Assembly (NCBI RefSeq): GCF_900155935.1 | Contig: NZ_FTLW01000003.1 | Location: 310,001 to 374,000, forward strand | Source of the DNA: Solilutibacter tolerans | GTDB taxonomy: Bacteria; Pseudomonadota; Gammaproteobacteria; Xanthomonadales; Xanthomonadaceae | Direction: 5' to 3' | Length of the DNA stretch: 64,000 nucleotides | Part shown: piece after piece, positions 36,799 to 49,004 of the stretch | How positions within the stretch are numbered: position 1 is the stretch's first letter | How the letters are laid out: the number at the start of each line of letters is the position of its first letter | The notes under the pieces: generated by a model | The model's database searches: none | What the model was told of the DNA's origin: nothing | What the model saw: the letters and a program-made list of their open reading frames with translations, nothing else | Translations under genes and position numbers: made by a program

Positions 36799-38540
36799 TC
36801 AGTGCTCCGGGTAGAGCGGCGGCAGCAACGACTTTTTCTTCGACTCGCTCACTTTCCAGCGCGGCCCCTTGGCGAAGACTTGCCGGATAGTGGCGCGGAC
36901 TGCGTCGGCATCGCCATCACTCCATAGCGCACGTTCCAACTGGGATGTCGCATCCATTTGCGCACGATCATCAAGCTGGTCACGTACGTCTGCCAACGAC
37001 CTTGATGGTGACGACGAGAGGAGCGGCAACAGACGAGCGACCGCCGCCAGATCACCTGATTTCACTGCATGTCGGAAATCCGCCATGTCGGTTGATGGCG
37101 CCGACCCGCGCGATGGCTTCGATGTAGTCGATGCCGCTTCTGATGCATTCGGCGAATCTGATGCGTCGAATGCTCGTGGATGCAGCACATCCGCCTTCGC
37201 ATGACCGCGCTTGCGTGATGCCCACCAAGCCAATATGCCGATCAATGCCAGTGCAATGAATGCCAACGCCCATGGAAGCGCTGGCCCAAGTCGTGACATT
37301 ACGCTGGTTAGTGCAGCTGATGCCTCCGTGTTGGACTCCGGGACATCGGCAGGTGGCGCGGATGCTGCATAACGCCCCAAGCCGGGCGCAATCTTCAGCG
37401 TGATCGGCGTGACTTCTGCACGCCGGGATGTGTCCGATGCAACATCCCACCAATCCACCGGCGTGACCTGCAGACTGACCGTCCCGGCCTGTTGCGGAAC
37501 GATGGAAAAGCGACGGCTGACTACGACGTGTGGACGACCATCGGCGAAACTGTCCGTCGGTTGCGCAGGCTGTGCGAACACCTGCACGCCCGCACCGGTG
37601 ATTTGCAATTCGGGCAACTGCGCCGAGGTCACGCCCTCTGCACGCAGCTCGACCACGATATCGAATGCCTTGCCTGCGCGCGCCTCGGCAGGTGGCGATG
37701 CCACGCGCAAGCTGACCTGTCTTGCCGGCAGCCAAGGGCGTTCTGCCGAGGACGGAATCGCCTGTACCTGCAGCGTGCGCACAGGTGCCTGGGCAGATAC
37801 CAACTCGCGGCCATCGCCAAACAGTCCATCGAAAAATCCGCTTTCCCCTTCGCCACTAAAGCTCGCCCCCGGCATACGAAGCACACCACTACGCTCGGGC
37901 ACGAGCAAGTAATGACGCTCCAGCACTTGGTATTGGCGCCCGTTCACCATGCGCATGCTTCGGCTGTCACTGCCCATCGGCTGCAAACTGGCGCCTTCGG
38001 GCGGCTCGGGTTGGCGGAACTCGCCATTGAACAAATTGATCGCGTAATGCAGGCGCACGGTGACACCCACGGCCTGCTGTACATACGGCGTGCTGTCATC
38101 GATCACAGTGTCGATGAAGACAGGTCCATCCATCTGCGTGCTGGCTGTGCTGCTACGCCCAGGTGCTATCGAACGTGTGCCGGGATTGGTGACGACCTCC
38201 AACATGAGCGGCGCGGTGCGTTGGTTGCCGATCGTCAATGCCGGGATCGCCAACATGCCCGCACGCAAGGGTTTGAGCGCGATGCGAATCTGCTGGCTGG
38301 CGCGCACGCCTTGACCATCGAAGCCGATTTGGCGCGAACTATCGATGTCGCCAACGCTAAAGTCGGCGCGCAAGGGGCCGAGATCGGGTGAAGCAACGGG
38401 CTGATCCGTGTCTATGGTCAGGACGACGGTTTCGCCCATGGCCACCGCATCTCTGGACAAGGTGACACGGGTGTCTGCCAAAGCGGGCAATGCCATCAGC
38501 ACCGCCAAAGCACATGCCAGCCACCAGGATCTGCGGTGCA

Positions 38541-38544
<4 letters not shown>
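36799..38544 (-). CDS. BatD-like exported membrane protein
   Basis: 581 residues. A signal peptide (ALAVLMALPALA) is followed by repeated immunoglobulin-like beta domains (TRVTLSRDAVAMGETVVLTIDTDQPVASPD...), a C-terminal membrane helix (about 430-450) and a cytoplasmic tail rich in Ser/Asp. This is the layout of BatD 'oxygen tolerance' proteins. It is the last gene of the MoxR/Bat operon and overlaps the BatBC gene by four bases. Confidence 0.85.
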
Positions 38545-40306
<1,762 letters not shown>

Positions 40307-40310
<4 letters not shown>

Positions 40311-41323
40311 CGCCGCCCTCTCAACCAGGAAAGCACCGCCGATAACACTGCGACGGAAAGCGCAGCCAGCAGCCACTTCCAATACAGTTCGACTCTTGGC
40401 CGCACCGCCGCACCTTCATGGCGCACGGGCTCCAGCCGATCTATCTCTGCATAGATTCCCGCCAGCGATTGCGTGTCACGAGCGCGGAAAAATTTCCCAC
40501 CCGTCGTCTCAGCCACCTGGCGCAAGGTTTCTTCATCGATGCCACCCTGCATGCCAGGCACAGGCATCTGCATGCCGAATACGGAAATCACCCCACCCTC
40601 CCCACCAAAAGCGATGGTATGGATGCGGACGCTTTCGGCTTGCGCGAGTTCGGCGGCTTTGCTCGGCGTCATTACGCCTGCAGTGTTTTCACCGTCGGTC
40701 AACAAGATCAGCACGCGATGTTCGGCAGGCTGCGTGCGCAGACGTTTGACCGCCAAACCAATCGCATCACCAATCGCGGTTTCACGGCCGGCCATACCTA
40801 CCATCGCATCACGCAGTTGCCGCCGCACGCTCTCGCGATCCAGCGTCAATGGTGAAACAGCGTATGCGCGCTGGCCAAACACCACCAAGCCGATGCGATC
40901 GCTGGCACGACGATCAAGAAAATCCGCCAACACGGCTTTTGCAGCGGTCAGGCGATCCACTCGCCGGCCGCCCAATTCCATGTCTGGCTCTTCCATGCTG
41001 CCTGATAGATCCACCGCCAACATCAGGTCGCGTCCGCTTTGCGGCGGCGCTTGCACTGGGCCGAACTCCTGCGGTCTGGCAGCCGCGACACACAACAGAG
41101 ACCAGGCAATGTACGCAAGCCATCGCATGCCTCGCATGCGCGTCACGCCGCCGACACCCGGCACGATGTGCAGGCGCGATGTCGCATTCGGCAATTTGAC
41201 TGCTGGCGTCTGAACATGGCGTGCGGGCGGCAACCACCAATGGGCGAGCAATGGAAGCGGCAGCGCAGCCAACATCCATGGCCATGCAAAATATTCAACG
41301 AAGGATGCCCAAGCCGCGCTCAT
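40307..41323 (-). CDS. BatA-like vWA membrane protein
   Basis: 338 residues. Two N-terminal membrane helices (about 10-30 and 66-82) precede a von Willebrand A domain with an intact metal site: D105LSGS109, the Thr in VSPLTLDRE and ILLTDGEN. A C-terminal helix (WLLAALSVAVLSAVLSWL) re-enters the membrane. BatA proteins are thought to work with MoxR ATPase in envelope or stress functions. An alternative start at 41341 would overlap the DUF4381 gene by 16 bases. Confidence 0.9.
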
Positions 41324-41325
41324 CA

Positions 41326-41781
41326 CTACACACGCATCCACTCAAGAAAACGCGTGCGCGCCATCTTGCGCAACACATCGACATCACCAGGGTCAATATC
41401 TTTCCGATATCCGCCATCCAACATGAGCCTTCCGATTCCCGACTGGAACAAGGGAACTTTGGCCCCCTCATCCAACGCCTTCAGCCATTCATCGCCATCC
41501 AACACATCGGCATCCGCGCGATGTCGGCGAGAGGCTCTGCGCAGCAAGGCAGACATGGCCGCGACTTGAGCCGGGGCATCGAACGCCTCGCTCATTGCGT
41601 CATCAAATATTTTCTCGATTGCTATCCGCCGCAAGCGACGACGGCGCAACCAAAGATGCACTCCAAGGCTGACGACCAGCACTACTGCCAACACCCCCCA
41701 CCAACCCGGCGCAGGTGGCCACAGAGAAGGCGCAGGCAATTGGTGGATGTCGCGAAGAGCGATCTCAGGCGCAGGTTGCAT
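41326..41781 (-). CDS. DUF4381 single-pass membrane protein
   Basis: 151 residues. A short proline-rich start (LRDIHQLPAPSLWPPAPGWW) leads into one membrane helix (about 27-45), a basic strip RRRRLRR and a helical cytoplasmic domain. This is the layout of DUF4381 proteins found between DUF58 and BatA genes. Its start codon overlaps the DUF58 stop (TAATG), consistent with coupled translation. Function unknown. Confidence 0.82.
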   Translation of the reverse strand: MQPAPEIALRDIHQLPAPSLWPPAPGWWGVLAVVLVVSLGVHLWLRRRRLRRIAIEKIFDDAMSEAFDAPAQVAAMSALLRRASRRHRADADVLDGDEWLKALDEGAKVPLFQSGIGRLMLDGGYRKDIDPGDVDVLRKMARTRFLEWMRV

Positions 41782-42689
41782 TAGGCCACCTCGCGTCGTC
41801 GTGGCGCTGGCAACCAGGCTGAGCTATCCGCATCCGCAGACAACTCGATTGCGCGTATACCACGTGCTTTCAGTTTTGCCGCGGCCTCTTGCAGCGGCAT
41901 CGAAAAATCCTTGGCCCATTGCGCGCGTTGCGCCTTCCCTGCCAAGTCCAGCTCCAGCCGCGAACTCCCATGGGCGAAGCGCAATCGGTCATGGGGCGGC
42001 TGTTGTTCGAATGCATCGGTGATCAGCAATACGATGACTTCGTTGTGGCGAGCGAGCGCAGCCCATCGAGCATCCGGCACTGCCATCACGCTCGCCGGCT
42101 CGGCCAACACGATCAAGCGCGACCCCGGACGCAACACGCGTTGCGCATGATCAAGCCCCACTGCAAGTCCAACATCTTCATCAGGCGGCGAGGCATACCA
42201 GCGGCGCAGGGCATCCAGCACACGCATCACGGCCTTCATGCCATTACCTGGCGAAATGGGCGGCTCTTTAAGCGAGCCACGCATGGCCGCGACTCGATCC
42301 CCATCACGCAGCGCAGCCCAGGCGGCCACGGCCCCGGCTCGCGCCGCTTGCACAGATTTAAAACGAGTCCGCGTGCCGAAATAGAGCGCAGGACTGGTGT
42401 CGCCAACGATCAGAGTCAAGCGGTCACGCTCGGCCTGGTACAACTTGGTGTGGGTGCGCCCGTTGCGCGCCGTCAGGCGCCAATCGATATGACGCGCATC
42501 ATCGCCCACCACGTACTCGCGGGACTCGGCGTACTCCATCCCACGCCCACGCAGAGGCGACAAGGCGATGCCACTTGCTCCATGCCGTCCCTTGCGCGCC
42601 GGCGCACGCCCTTGCACCGCTTGGCGCAAGGCAACCAGCGCCGGCAGTGTCGGCGCGACAGCATCTTCAGGCGTGCCGGAACGGGACAT
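41781..42689 (-). CDS. DUF58 domain protein
   Basis: 302 residues. The DUF58 core SPLRGRGMEYAESREYVVGDDARHIDWRLTARNG lies near 47-80, followed by a vWA-like stretch (LIVGDTSPALYFGT...). DUF58 proteins accompany MoxR ATPases and are likely their substrates or adaptors. It lacks the membrane helices of some relatives and should be cytoplasmic. The gene starts three bases after moxR. Confidence 0.88.
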   Translation of the reverse strand: MSRSGTPEDAVAPTLPALVALRQAVQGRAPARKGRHGASGIALSPLRGRGMEYAESREYVVGDDARHIDWRLTARNGRTHTKLYQAERDRLTLIVGDTSPALYFGTRTRFKSVQAARAGAVAAWAALRDGDRVAAMRGSLKEPPISPGNGMKAVMRVLDALRRWYASPPDEDVGLAVGLDHAQRVLRPGSRLIVLAEPASVMAVPDARWAALARHNEVIVLLITDAFEQQPPHDRLRFAHGSSRLELDLAGKAQRAQWAKDFSMPLQEAAAKLKARGIRAIELSADADSSAWLPAPRRREVA

Positions 42690-42692
42690 CGA

Positions 42693-43718
42693 TCAGGGAT
42701 GTGGGACCTTGGCCAGGACTTCCTGCACCAGGCGCTCGCCATCCCAACCCTCGGCGCTGGCTTCGAAGCTTGGCAGGACACGATGGCGAAGCACATCAGG
42801 TGCCACGGCGCGGATGTCATCAGGCGTCACGAAGTCGCGCCCCGCCAGCCATGCCCGCGCACGCGCGCAACGTTCCAAGGCGATCGAGCCACGCGGACTC
42901 GCGCCCCAACTGATGTGCCGTGCAAGTTGCGGGTCATAGCGCGAGGCATCTCGCGTGGCCAACACAATCTCGATGAGGTATCGCTCCAACGCAGGCGCCA
43001 TGTGCAGACCAAGCACCGCCTTGCGTGCGGCGAGCACATCCGCCTGCGGCATTTTTTCATGTGTCTGCCCGGCCCCGCCTACGGCACCGGCCAAAGCTTG
43101 CTCGCGGTTCAAGCGCAAAATCTCGGATTCGCTCTCAGCATCCGGATAACCAATGCGCACATACATCAGGAAGCGATCAAGCTGCGCCTCGGGCAACGGG
43201 AACGTACCTTCTTGTTCAATCGGATTTTGCGTCGCCATCACCAGAAACAGCGGAGGCAAGGCATAAGTATGTCGGCCGACCGTGACTTGCCGCTCACCCA
43301 TGGCCTCAAGCAGCGCGGACTGCACCTTGGCTGGCGCGCGGTTGATTTCGTCAGCCAAAAGCAATGAGTGGAAGATCGGCCCGGGCTGGAACTCGAAGCG
43401 AGATTCCTGAGCCCGCCAGATCTCGGTGCCAGTCAAGTCCGCCGGCAACAAATCCGGGGTGAACTGCACGCGAGCAAATTCAGCCTCGATGCGCGTGGCG
43501 AGCGCGCGGATGGCCGTGGTTTTAGCCAAGCCCGGCGCTCCTTCGACAAGAAGATGCCCGTCCGCCAACAAGGCAATCAGCAGGCGTTCGACAAGCAATC
43601 CCTGCCCGACGATCTCGAGTGAAAGTGCAGTCTGCAGGGCCTTGAACGCATCATGCAAGCGACCAGCACTCACATCATCTCGACGCTCTGGCAGCGGAGG
43701 GGGTTGCAACGGATCCAT
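42693..43718 (-). CDS. MoxR-family AAA+ ATPase
   Basis: 341 residues. Walker A EGAPGLAKTTAIRAL (about 58-72), Walker B LLLADEINRAPAKVQSALLEAM (about 120-141), sensor 1 in FLVMATQNPIEQEG and a C-terminal lid identify a MoxR ATPase. These act as chaperones that mature metal- or vWA-containing partners. It is the first gene of a tightly overlapping operon with DUF58, DUF4381, BatA, BatBC and BatD. Confidence 0.94.
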   Translation of the reverse strand: MDPLQPPPLPERRDDVSAGRLHDAFKALQTALSLEIVGQGLLVERLLIALLADGHLLVEGAPGLAKTTAIRALATRIEAEFARVQFTPDLLPADLTGTEIWRAQESRFEFQPGPIFHSLLLADEINRAPAKVQSALLEAMGERQVTVGRHTYALPPLFLVMATQNPIEQEGTFPLPEAQLDRFLMYVRIGYPDAESESEILRLNREQALAGAVGGAGQTHEKMPQADVLAARKAVLGLHMAPALERYLIEIVLATRDASRYDPQLARHISWGASPRGSIALERCARARAWLAGRDFVTPDDIRAVAPDVLRHRVLPSFEASAEGWDGERLVQEVLAKVPHP

Positions 43719-43818
43719 GGCGTGGCCTTGGCTGGGAAGCGTTCATCTGACCACTTCCAGGGGCTTGGGTTCAACCAACCCGCGGCACCTTGTTCAGACT
43801 GCAGCCTCGGAAATGCAA

Positions 43819-43838
43819 ACGGGGCCCAATGGCCCCGT
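43819..43838. terminator. Terminator downstream of pilQ
   Basis: An 8-bp stem ACGGGGCC / GGCCCCGT with a CAAT loop, 34 bases after the pilQ stop. On the minus strand it is followed by a T-rich stretch, so it should end the pil operon transcript. Confidence 0.7.
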
Positions 43839-43872
43839 CTGCTATGACTATCGCCTGATCACTACGATCTGA

Positions 43873-45759
43873 TCAATGCCTCTGCTGTTGCACACGCAAG
43901 ATCTTGGGCGTCATGAAAATGAGCAGCTCGACCTTGTCACTGTTGCGGCTCTTGTTCTTGAACAGATTGCCGATGATCGGGATATCAGCCAGGAACGGCA
44001 CCTTGCGGATCGCATCCTGATCCTTGAACTCGTACACGCCGCCGATCACCACGGTCTGGCCGTTCTCGATCAGGGCAGCCGTATCGATCTGGCGCTTGGC
44101 GATGATCGGCACCTGGCCGATCGAGGTGTTCAGCCAGCTATCGAGCTCGTTCTTGCTGACCTTCATGCTCAGGAAGACACGATCGTCGTTGGTAATGGTC
44201 GGCGTCACGCGCAGCTCCAGCAGCACGTCCTTGAAAGCGACGGTCGGCGTCACGATGCCACCGGTCGATGCCGTGACGGTCACGTAACCGATTTCGCGGC
44301 CCTGCTGAATCACAGACTCACGCTGGTTGGTGGTCAGGATGCGCGGGTTGGAGATCACTTCACCACGCTGCTGTTCCTGCATCGCGGACAGCTCGACATC
44401 AAGGTTGAAGTTGTTGCCCAGCAACGTGTAGGCCAAGCCTGCCGCGCTGATACCGGAAACTGGTGCCGCTGGCAGGTTGAAAACCAGCCCACGAGGCGTT
44501 GCGCCGTCCGTATTCGAACCCAAGTTGCCGCTGATCATGTGCGTGCCGTTGGAACGATCACTTCGCCCACCCACGCCAAAACGTGCGCCCAGGTCGCGGG
44601 CATAGGTTTCCGTGGCGATGACGATGCGCGACTCAATGACCACCTGATCGACCGGGCGATCAATCTCGTTGATCAGTTGACGCATCGCCTCGACCTTCTT
44701 CGGGATGTCGCTGATCATCAAGGTATTGGTGCGCTCATCAGCCACGATGCGGCCACGCGGGGACAAGAAACCGTTCTCGCCGGCACCTTGCTGGTTGCCA
44801 CCACCGCCTTGACCACTGTTACCACTATTCCCGATGCCCTTGGCTTCGGTCAGCGCCTTGAAGATCGCAGAAGCGCTGTGATAGTTGATTCGGAAATATT
44901 CCGTGATCATCTCCTGGCGGTTTTCCAGGTTGATGCGCGCATCTTCCTTGTCTTGCTCATACTTGGCGATCTCGGCCTGCGGCGCCACCCAAACCACGCT
45001 GCCATTGCGGCGCTTATCCAGCCCCTTTGACTGGAGGATGATGTCGAGCGCCTGATCCCACGGCACGTTAACCAGACGCAGGGTGATGTTGCCCGCGACC
45101 GTATCGGACGCCACGATGTTCAAGCCCGACTCTTCGGCCAACAATTGCAGCACGGTGCGGACAGGTACATCCTGGAAGTTGAAGTTCACAGGACGGCCAC
45201 GATAGGCCCGTCGTTCGGCATTGCCTGCTACGGCCTGTGCTGTGCCTGCGATCGTCGAGGAGAGACCACCCTGCGCCACTTGCGGCGCACGCGGCATGAT
45301 TTCAACGATGTATTCGCGGCCACGCTGGTAGGCCATCGATTCAAACGCGCCGTTCGTGCCGAGGACAATCTGCCCGCCGGTCGCATCATTGCGCGAATCG
45401 ATGTTCTGCACCGGGGTAGCGAAGTCAGCGACATTCAGGCTACGTGCGAGCGATGCCGGGATGGCGCTTCGACCAAGATCCACCACCACGCTATTGCCCT
45501 GGTTCCGCAAGTCAGGCGCAGCACCTTCGCCATTGAAGCTAACGACCAGCTTGCCGCCACCGCCTTCACTGCGCTTGAAGTCGATGTTAGTAACCGATGC
45601 CGGCGTCTGCGCGACAGCCGAGCCCCCCGGAGCAGGCTGCAAAGCGGTCTGAGGCGCGGCATCTGCCGTTGCCACGCCGAAGCTACAAATCAGGCCTGCA
45701 AGCAGCACCGGGCCCAGACGGCGTTTCTTGGAAGACTGCATGCGGATGTCCCTCATCAT
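43873..45759 (-). CDS. pilQ: Type IV pilus secretin PilQ
   Basis: 628 residues. It forms the outer-membrane gate for type IV pili. A signal peptide is followed by one AMIN domain (about 55-155, VTNIDFKRSEGGGGKLVVSF...), an STN/N0 domain (NFNFQDVPVRTVLQLLAEE), N1 and a glycine-rich linker, and the secretin core ending VPFLADIPIIGNLF...VELLIFMTPKIL. It is shorter than the usual ~700 residues because only one AMIN domain is visible. The start overlaps the pilP stop (ATGA). Confidence 0.94.
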   Translation of the reverse strand: MMRDIRMQSSKKRRLGPVLLAGLICSFGVATADAAPQTALQPAPGGSAVAQTPASVTNIDFKRSEGGGGKLVVSFNGEGAAPDLRNQGNSVVVDLGRSAIPASLARSLNVADFATPVQNIDSRNDATGGQIVLGTNGAFESMAYQRGREYIVEIMPRAPQVAQGGLSSTIAGTAQAVAGNAERRAYRGRPVNFNFQDVPVRTVLQLLAEESGLNIVASDTVAGNITLRLVNVPWDQALDIILQSKGLDKRRNGSVVWVAPQAEIAKYEQDKEDARINLENRQEMITEYFRINYHSASAIFKALTEAKGIGNSGNSGQGGGGNQQGAGENGFLSPRGRIVADERTNTLMISDIPKKVEAMRQLINEIDRPVDQVVIESRIVIATETYARDLGARFGVGGRSDRSNGTHMISGNLGSNTDGATPRGLVFNLPAAPVSGISAAGLAYTLLGNNFNLDVELSAMQEQQRGEVISNPRILTTNQRESVIQQGREIGYVTVTASTGGIVTPTVAFKDVLLELRVTPTITNDDRVFLSMKVSKNELDSWLNTSIGQVPIIAKRQIDTAALIENGQTVVIGGVYEFKDQDAIRKVPFLADIPIIGNLFKNKSRNSDKVELLIFMTPKILRVQQQRH

Positions 45760-46292
45760 TGATTCTCCAGCGCGATCGAAGCCGGACGTTCCAGCCAACC
45801 ACCGGCACCATCAGGCACCAGCTCGATCAGTTCAATATGGTCTTCATAGACCGCAACCACGCGGCCATCGCTTTGTCCGATATAGGTCCCCGGGCGAACC
45901 CGGTAAGTGACCTTGTCCGGCCCCATCACCAACGCCACGACCGAGCGCCCGCCCCCGAGTGTGCCGACCATGTCGAGCGCATCAAGCGGGAAGGATTCAA
46001 GTGGCTGGCGGCGGCGATTGGAATCCGGGCGCATGCCGCCACTGTTGCTTTCCACCGCCTGCACATCAAAGGGGTCGCGGAAACCACGGCCATCGAACTG
46101 GAACGACTCGAAAGGTTTGATAACCGGAATAGGGTCCAGCGGCGGCGCCGGGCGGGCGCGCACTTGCGCGACCCACTCGACGAGATTTGGCGCTTCGCCG
46201 GGCGTATCGGTAACGGTGCGCGTGCAAGCCGACGTTGCCAGTACGGCGCTGGCCAACACGCACAATTTGATCATGTGGGCGGCGTTTTTCAT
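45756..46292 (-). CDS. pilP: Type IV pilus inner-membrane lipoprotein PilP
   Basis: 178 residues. A signal sequence ends in the lipobox TSAC at about residue 23. A proline-rich linker (PPLDPIPVIKPFESFQFDGRG...) leads to a C-terminal beta domain (DALDMVGTLGGG... TYIGQSDGRVVAVYEDHIELIEL). PilP joins the PilN-PilO complex to the secretin. It overlaps pilO by four bases and pilQ by four. Confidence 0.93.
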   Translation of the reverse strand: MKNAAHMIKLCVLASAVLATSACTRTVTDTPGEAPNLVEWVAQVRARPAPPLDPIPVIKPFESFQFDGRGFRDPFDVQAVESNSGGMRPDSNRRRQPLESFPLDALDMVGTLGGGRSVVALVMGPDKVTYRVRPGTYIGQSDGRVVAVYEDHIELIELVPDGAGGWLERPASIALENQ

Positions 46293-46942
46293 TTCTTGGC
46301 CTCCGCCTCTTTAGCCTTCGCGGCGGCGGCGGCACTGTCGAGCGCGGCCTTGTCGGCCGGGTCGTTCTCATCCAGATACCGATAAGTCTTGACCGTGCCT
46401 TCCATTACCAGGCTGCCGCTCTTGTCCTTGGGCGTCAGCGAGATGTTGTGCATCGTCATGATCACAACGCGCGGCAAGGACGCCACACCACTCATGAACG
46501 CACCGAACTGATGGTAGTTACCCACCATGCTGATCTGGATCGGCTGCTCGGCGTAGAACTCTTGCGCAACCTCAGGCTGTGGCCTGAACAGGTCGTTACG
46601 GAGGCCCGAAGCCAATGCTGTTTGCGAAATATCGACGATCAGGTCCGGCATCTCGGTCTTGCTGGGCAGTTGGCGGAGCATTTGCTGCAATTCCTGCTCC
46701 ATTTGCGCCAACTGCTGCTTCAACGGCTCGAGGTTGGCGGCCTGACCTTGCTTGTCTTCGAAGGTTGCACGCAGTGTCGTTTCCTTGGCTTCAAGCGTGG
46801 CCAGCTCTTCCTGCTTCCCACGGAAGACGAACAGATAAGCCAGCAGCAGAATGAAGACAGTAACTACGCCTGCCGCCACCAACTGCATGTTCTGCGGCCA
46901 ATTGCCGATGTTGTTGATGTCTAGCTTGCGGCGGGTGCTCAT
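46289..46942 (-). CDS. pilO: Type IV pilus assembly protein PilO
   Basis: 217 residues. One membrane helix (about 22-45) is followed by a coiled coil (KQEELATLEAKETTLRATFEDKQ... LKQQLAQMEQELQQMLRQLP) and a ferredoxin-like domain (QISMVGNYHQFGAFMSGVASLPRVV). It pairs with PilN in the inner-membrane alignment complex. Its start overlaps pilN by four bases. A lysine/alanine-rich tail closes the protein. Confidence 0.93.
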   Translation of the reverse strand: MSTRRKLDINNIGNWPQNMQLVAAGVVTVFILLLAYLFVFRGKQEELATLEAKETTLRATFEDKQGQAANLEPLKQQLAQMEQELQQMLRQLPSKTEMPDLIVDISQTALASGLRNDLFRPQPEVAQEFYAEQPIQISMVGNYHQFGAFMSGVASLPRVVIMTMHNISLTPKDKSGSLVMEGTVKTYRYLDENDPADKAALDSAAAAAKAKEAEAKK

Positions 46943-47739
46943 TTCCCCCCCTCCGATTGAGCTTCGGCCTGTTGTGCCGGGGCTGCTGCTGCAGGTGCAG
47001 GCGCAGGTTGCGCCTGAGGCGCTGTTGCTTGCGGCGTAGCTGGCGCCATCACCGGTTGCACGGGTGTCGCTTGGGCCGGCACCTCTTGGACGGGCACTGG
47101 ATCAGGCGTCAATGGCGCATTCGGGTCACGCGGCTCATTGGGATTGGCCATGGTCACCGTCATGGTGAACATGTACGGCAGCAATGCGGCCGCCGAGCCA
47201 GCCGGCGGCGCTGCGCCCACGCTTTGCTGACTCGGCTGTGAGCCGGAGTTAGCCTGGCTGGATTCGATCACGGTGACCTGCGGATTCTTCATCCAGCCCG
47301 CGCTTTCCAGGTTGCGCATGTAACTGGCGACGCGTGCATTGGATTGCGCGCGCCCCTCCAAGGTCATCTGTTCGCCGTCCTGCTTGAGACCGGTCAATAC
47401 CAAGCCATCCGGCACGGTGCGCATCAAAGAATCGAAGAGGTGGACCATCTTGTAACGATCCCCTTGCAGCTTCTCGATCACTTCCTTGCGCGCGAGCAAG
47501 GATTGATGCTTGTTCTCAAGCTCCTTGATGTCCGCAATCTGCGCCTCGACCTTCTTGATTTCAGTGTCGAGGAAGGCGTTGCGATCTTGCTGGCCCGATA
47601 TCTGGCCATTGAAGTAGGCCCAGACCAAACCGGATAGCAGCACGCCCACGCCGACCGCCCCACCCATCATCAGGTAGAACTCTTGCTGGCGCTGCTTGCG
47701 GCGCTCCTCGCGCCAGGGAAGTAGGTTGATCCTGACCAT
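46939..47739 (-). CDS. pilN: Type IV pilus assembly protein PilN
   Basis: 266 residues. The cytoplasmic start [21 protein letters not shown] carries the PilM-binding motif INLLPWR, followed by one membrane helix (about 25-45), a coiled coil and a globular domain. The last 75 or so residues are Pro/Ala/Gln-rich ([17 protein letters not shown]...), making it about 60-80 residues longer than many PilN proteins. Its start overlaps the pilM stop by one base. Confidence 0.92.
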   Translation of the reverse strand: MVRINLLPWREERRKQRQQEFYLMMGGAVGVGVLLSGLVWAYFNGQISGQQDRNAFLDTEIKKVEAQIADIKELENKHQSLLARKEVIEKLQGDRYKMVHLFDSLMRTVPDGLVLTGLKQDGEQMTLEGRAQSNARVASYMRNLESAGWMKNPQVTVIESSQANSGSQPSQQSVGAAPPAGSAAALLPYMFTMTVTMANPNEPRDPNAPLTPDPVPVQEVPAQATPVQPVMAPATPQATAPQAQPAPAPAAAAPAQQAEAQSEGGK

Positions 47740-48797
47740 CAGTCGAAGCTCCTCAGTGCCAGGCCACAGGCAATCATCAGCGCGGGCGCGTCCTGCGCCA
47801 GTGCCTGGGCCTGCACACGCGGGCCGAGCGTCATCTGCGCCAACGGATTGGCGACGACAGTGGACACGCCGAGCTGTTCTTCGACTTGCTGGGCAATGCC
47901 CGGGATCGATGCACAGCCGCCGGACAGGACAATCTGATCCACGCGGTTGTACTCGCTGCTGGCGTAGTAGAACTGCAGCAAGCGACTGACCTGCTGGGCC
48001 AACGTCTCGCGGAACGGCTCAAGGACTTCGTACTCGTAGCTTTCCGGCAGGCCGCCGAGGCGTTTGGCGCGACCGGCTTCCTCATACGTAAGGCCGTAGC
48101 GGCGCATGATTTCCTCGGTCAGCTGGCGGCCGCCGAAGACCTGTTCGCGTGCATACAGGCTGCGGCCGTCGCGCAGGATGTTGAGCGTGGTCATCGAGGC
48201 CCCGACATCGACCAAGGCGACCAATCCGCCCGCCGGGATCTTCAGCGAGGGCTGCATCAGCGCGAAGGCGTTCTCGATCGCGAACGCTTCCACATCCATC
48301 ACCTGCGCCTTCAAACCGGCGATTTCCAGCGCCGACTGGCGCGTGCCGACGTCCTCGGAGCGCGCGGCCACCAGCAGGATCTGCTGCATGTCGGCGGCAC
48401 CGGGCATTGTGCCGATCGAATTGAAGTCGATGTTCACTTCCTCGATCGGGTAGGGGATGTAGTTGGCGGCCTCAAGTTCGACCTGCGCTTCCAGCTCGTC
48501 CTCGCTGAGGTCGGCCGGCATCGGGATCAGCTTGGTGATGACCGAAGAGCCGGCGACAGCTGCCGCTGCGAACTTGGTCTTGCTGCCCGATCGATCGACC
48601 GCGCGACGGATGGCGTCCGCGACCTGGTCGATCTCGACCACGTTCTTTTCCACCACCGAGTTCGGCGGCAAGGGCTCGACGGCGTAGTGCTCCACGCGAT
48701 AACGGTCGCCCGTCCGCGACAGTTGCAAAAGCTTGACCGCAGTCGAACTGATGTCGACGCCAATCAGCGTCGTCGGATTATTCCTGACGAATCTCAC
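47739..48797 (-). CDS. pilM: Type IV pilus actin-like ATPase PilM
   Basis: 352 residues. The actin-like fold is shown by [17 protein letters not shown] near the start, [16 protein letters not shown] (phosphate 2) and [21 protein letters not shown] (adenosine). PilM is cytoplasmic and binds the N-terminus of PilN, linking the pilus platform to the alignment complex. First gene of pilMNOPQ, divergent from mrcA across about 207 bases. Confidence 0.94.
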   Translation of the reverse strand: MRFVRNNPTTLIGVDISSTAVKLLQLSRTGDRYRVEHYAVEPLPPNSVVEKNVVEIDQVADAIRRAVDRSGSKTKFAAAAVAGSSVITKLIPMPADLSEDELEAQVELEAANYIPYPIEEVNIDFNSIGTMPGAADMQQILLVAARSEDVGTRQSALEIAGLKAQVMDVEAFAIENAFALMQPSLKIPAGGLVALVDVGASMTTLNILRDGRSLYAREQVFGGRQLTEEIMRRYGLTYEEAGRAKRLGGLPESYEYEVLEPFRETLAQQVSRLLQFYYASSEYNRVDQIVLSGGCASIPGIAQQVEEQLGVSTVVANPLAQMTLGPRVQAQALAQDAPALMIACGLALRSFD

Positions 48798-49004
48798 GCA
48801 ACCTTCCTCCCCAAGTGGATCCCGCTATGCGGGCCCATTCCCGCGCCATTCATAACGGAGATTTCACGCCGACACAATACCCCAAGCCAAATCAATCATT
48901 TCCGTTGCATTTCTGCAAAACATCGAAAGTGTGCGGAAACGCCGGTTTCCGGCGTCGGCCCTATACTGCGAAACTGTTCGTCCGGTGGCCGGAGCCGCTC
49001 ACTT

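Noticed and set aside
47886-49004. Open frame extending the mrcA gene 373 codons upstream
   Set aside because: It lies antisense to pilM and lacks PBP homology; the membrane anchor begins at 49005, so the extension is a high-GC artefact.
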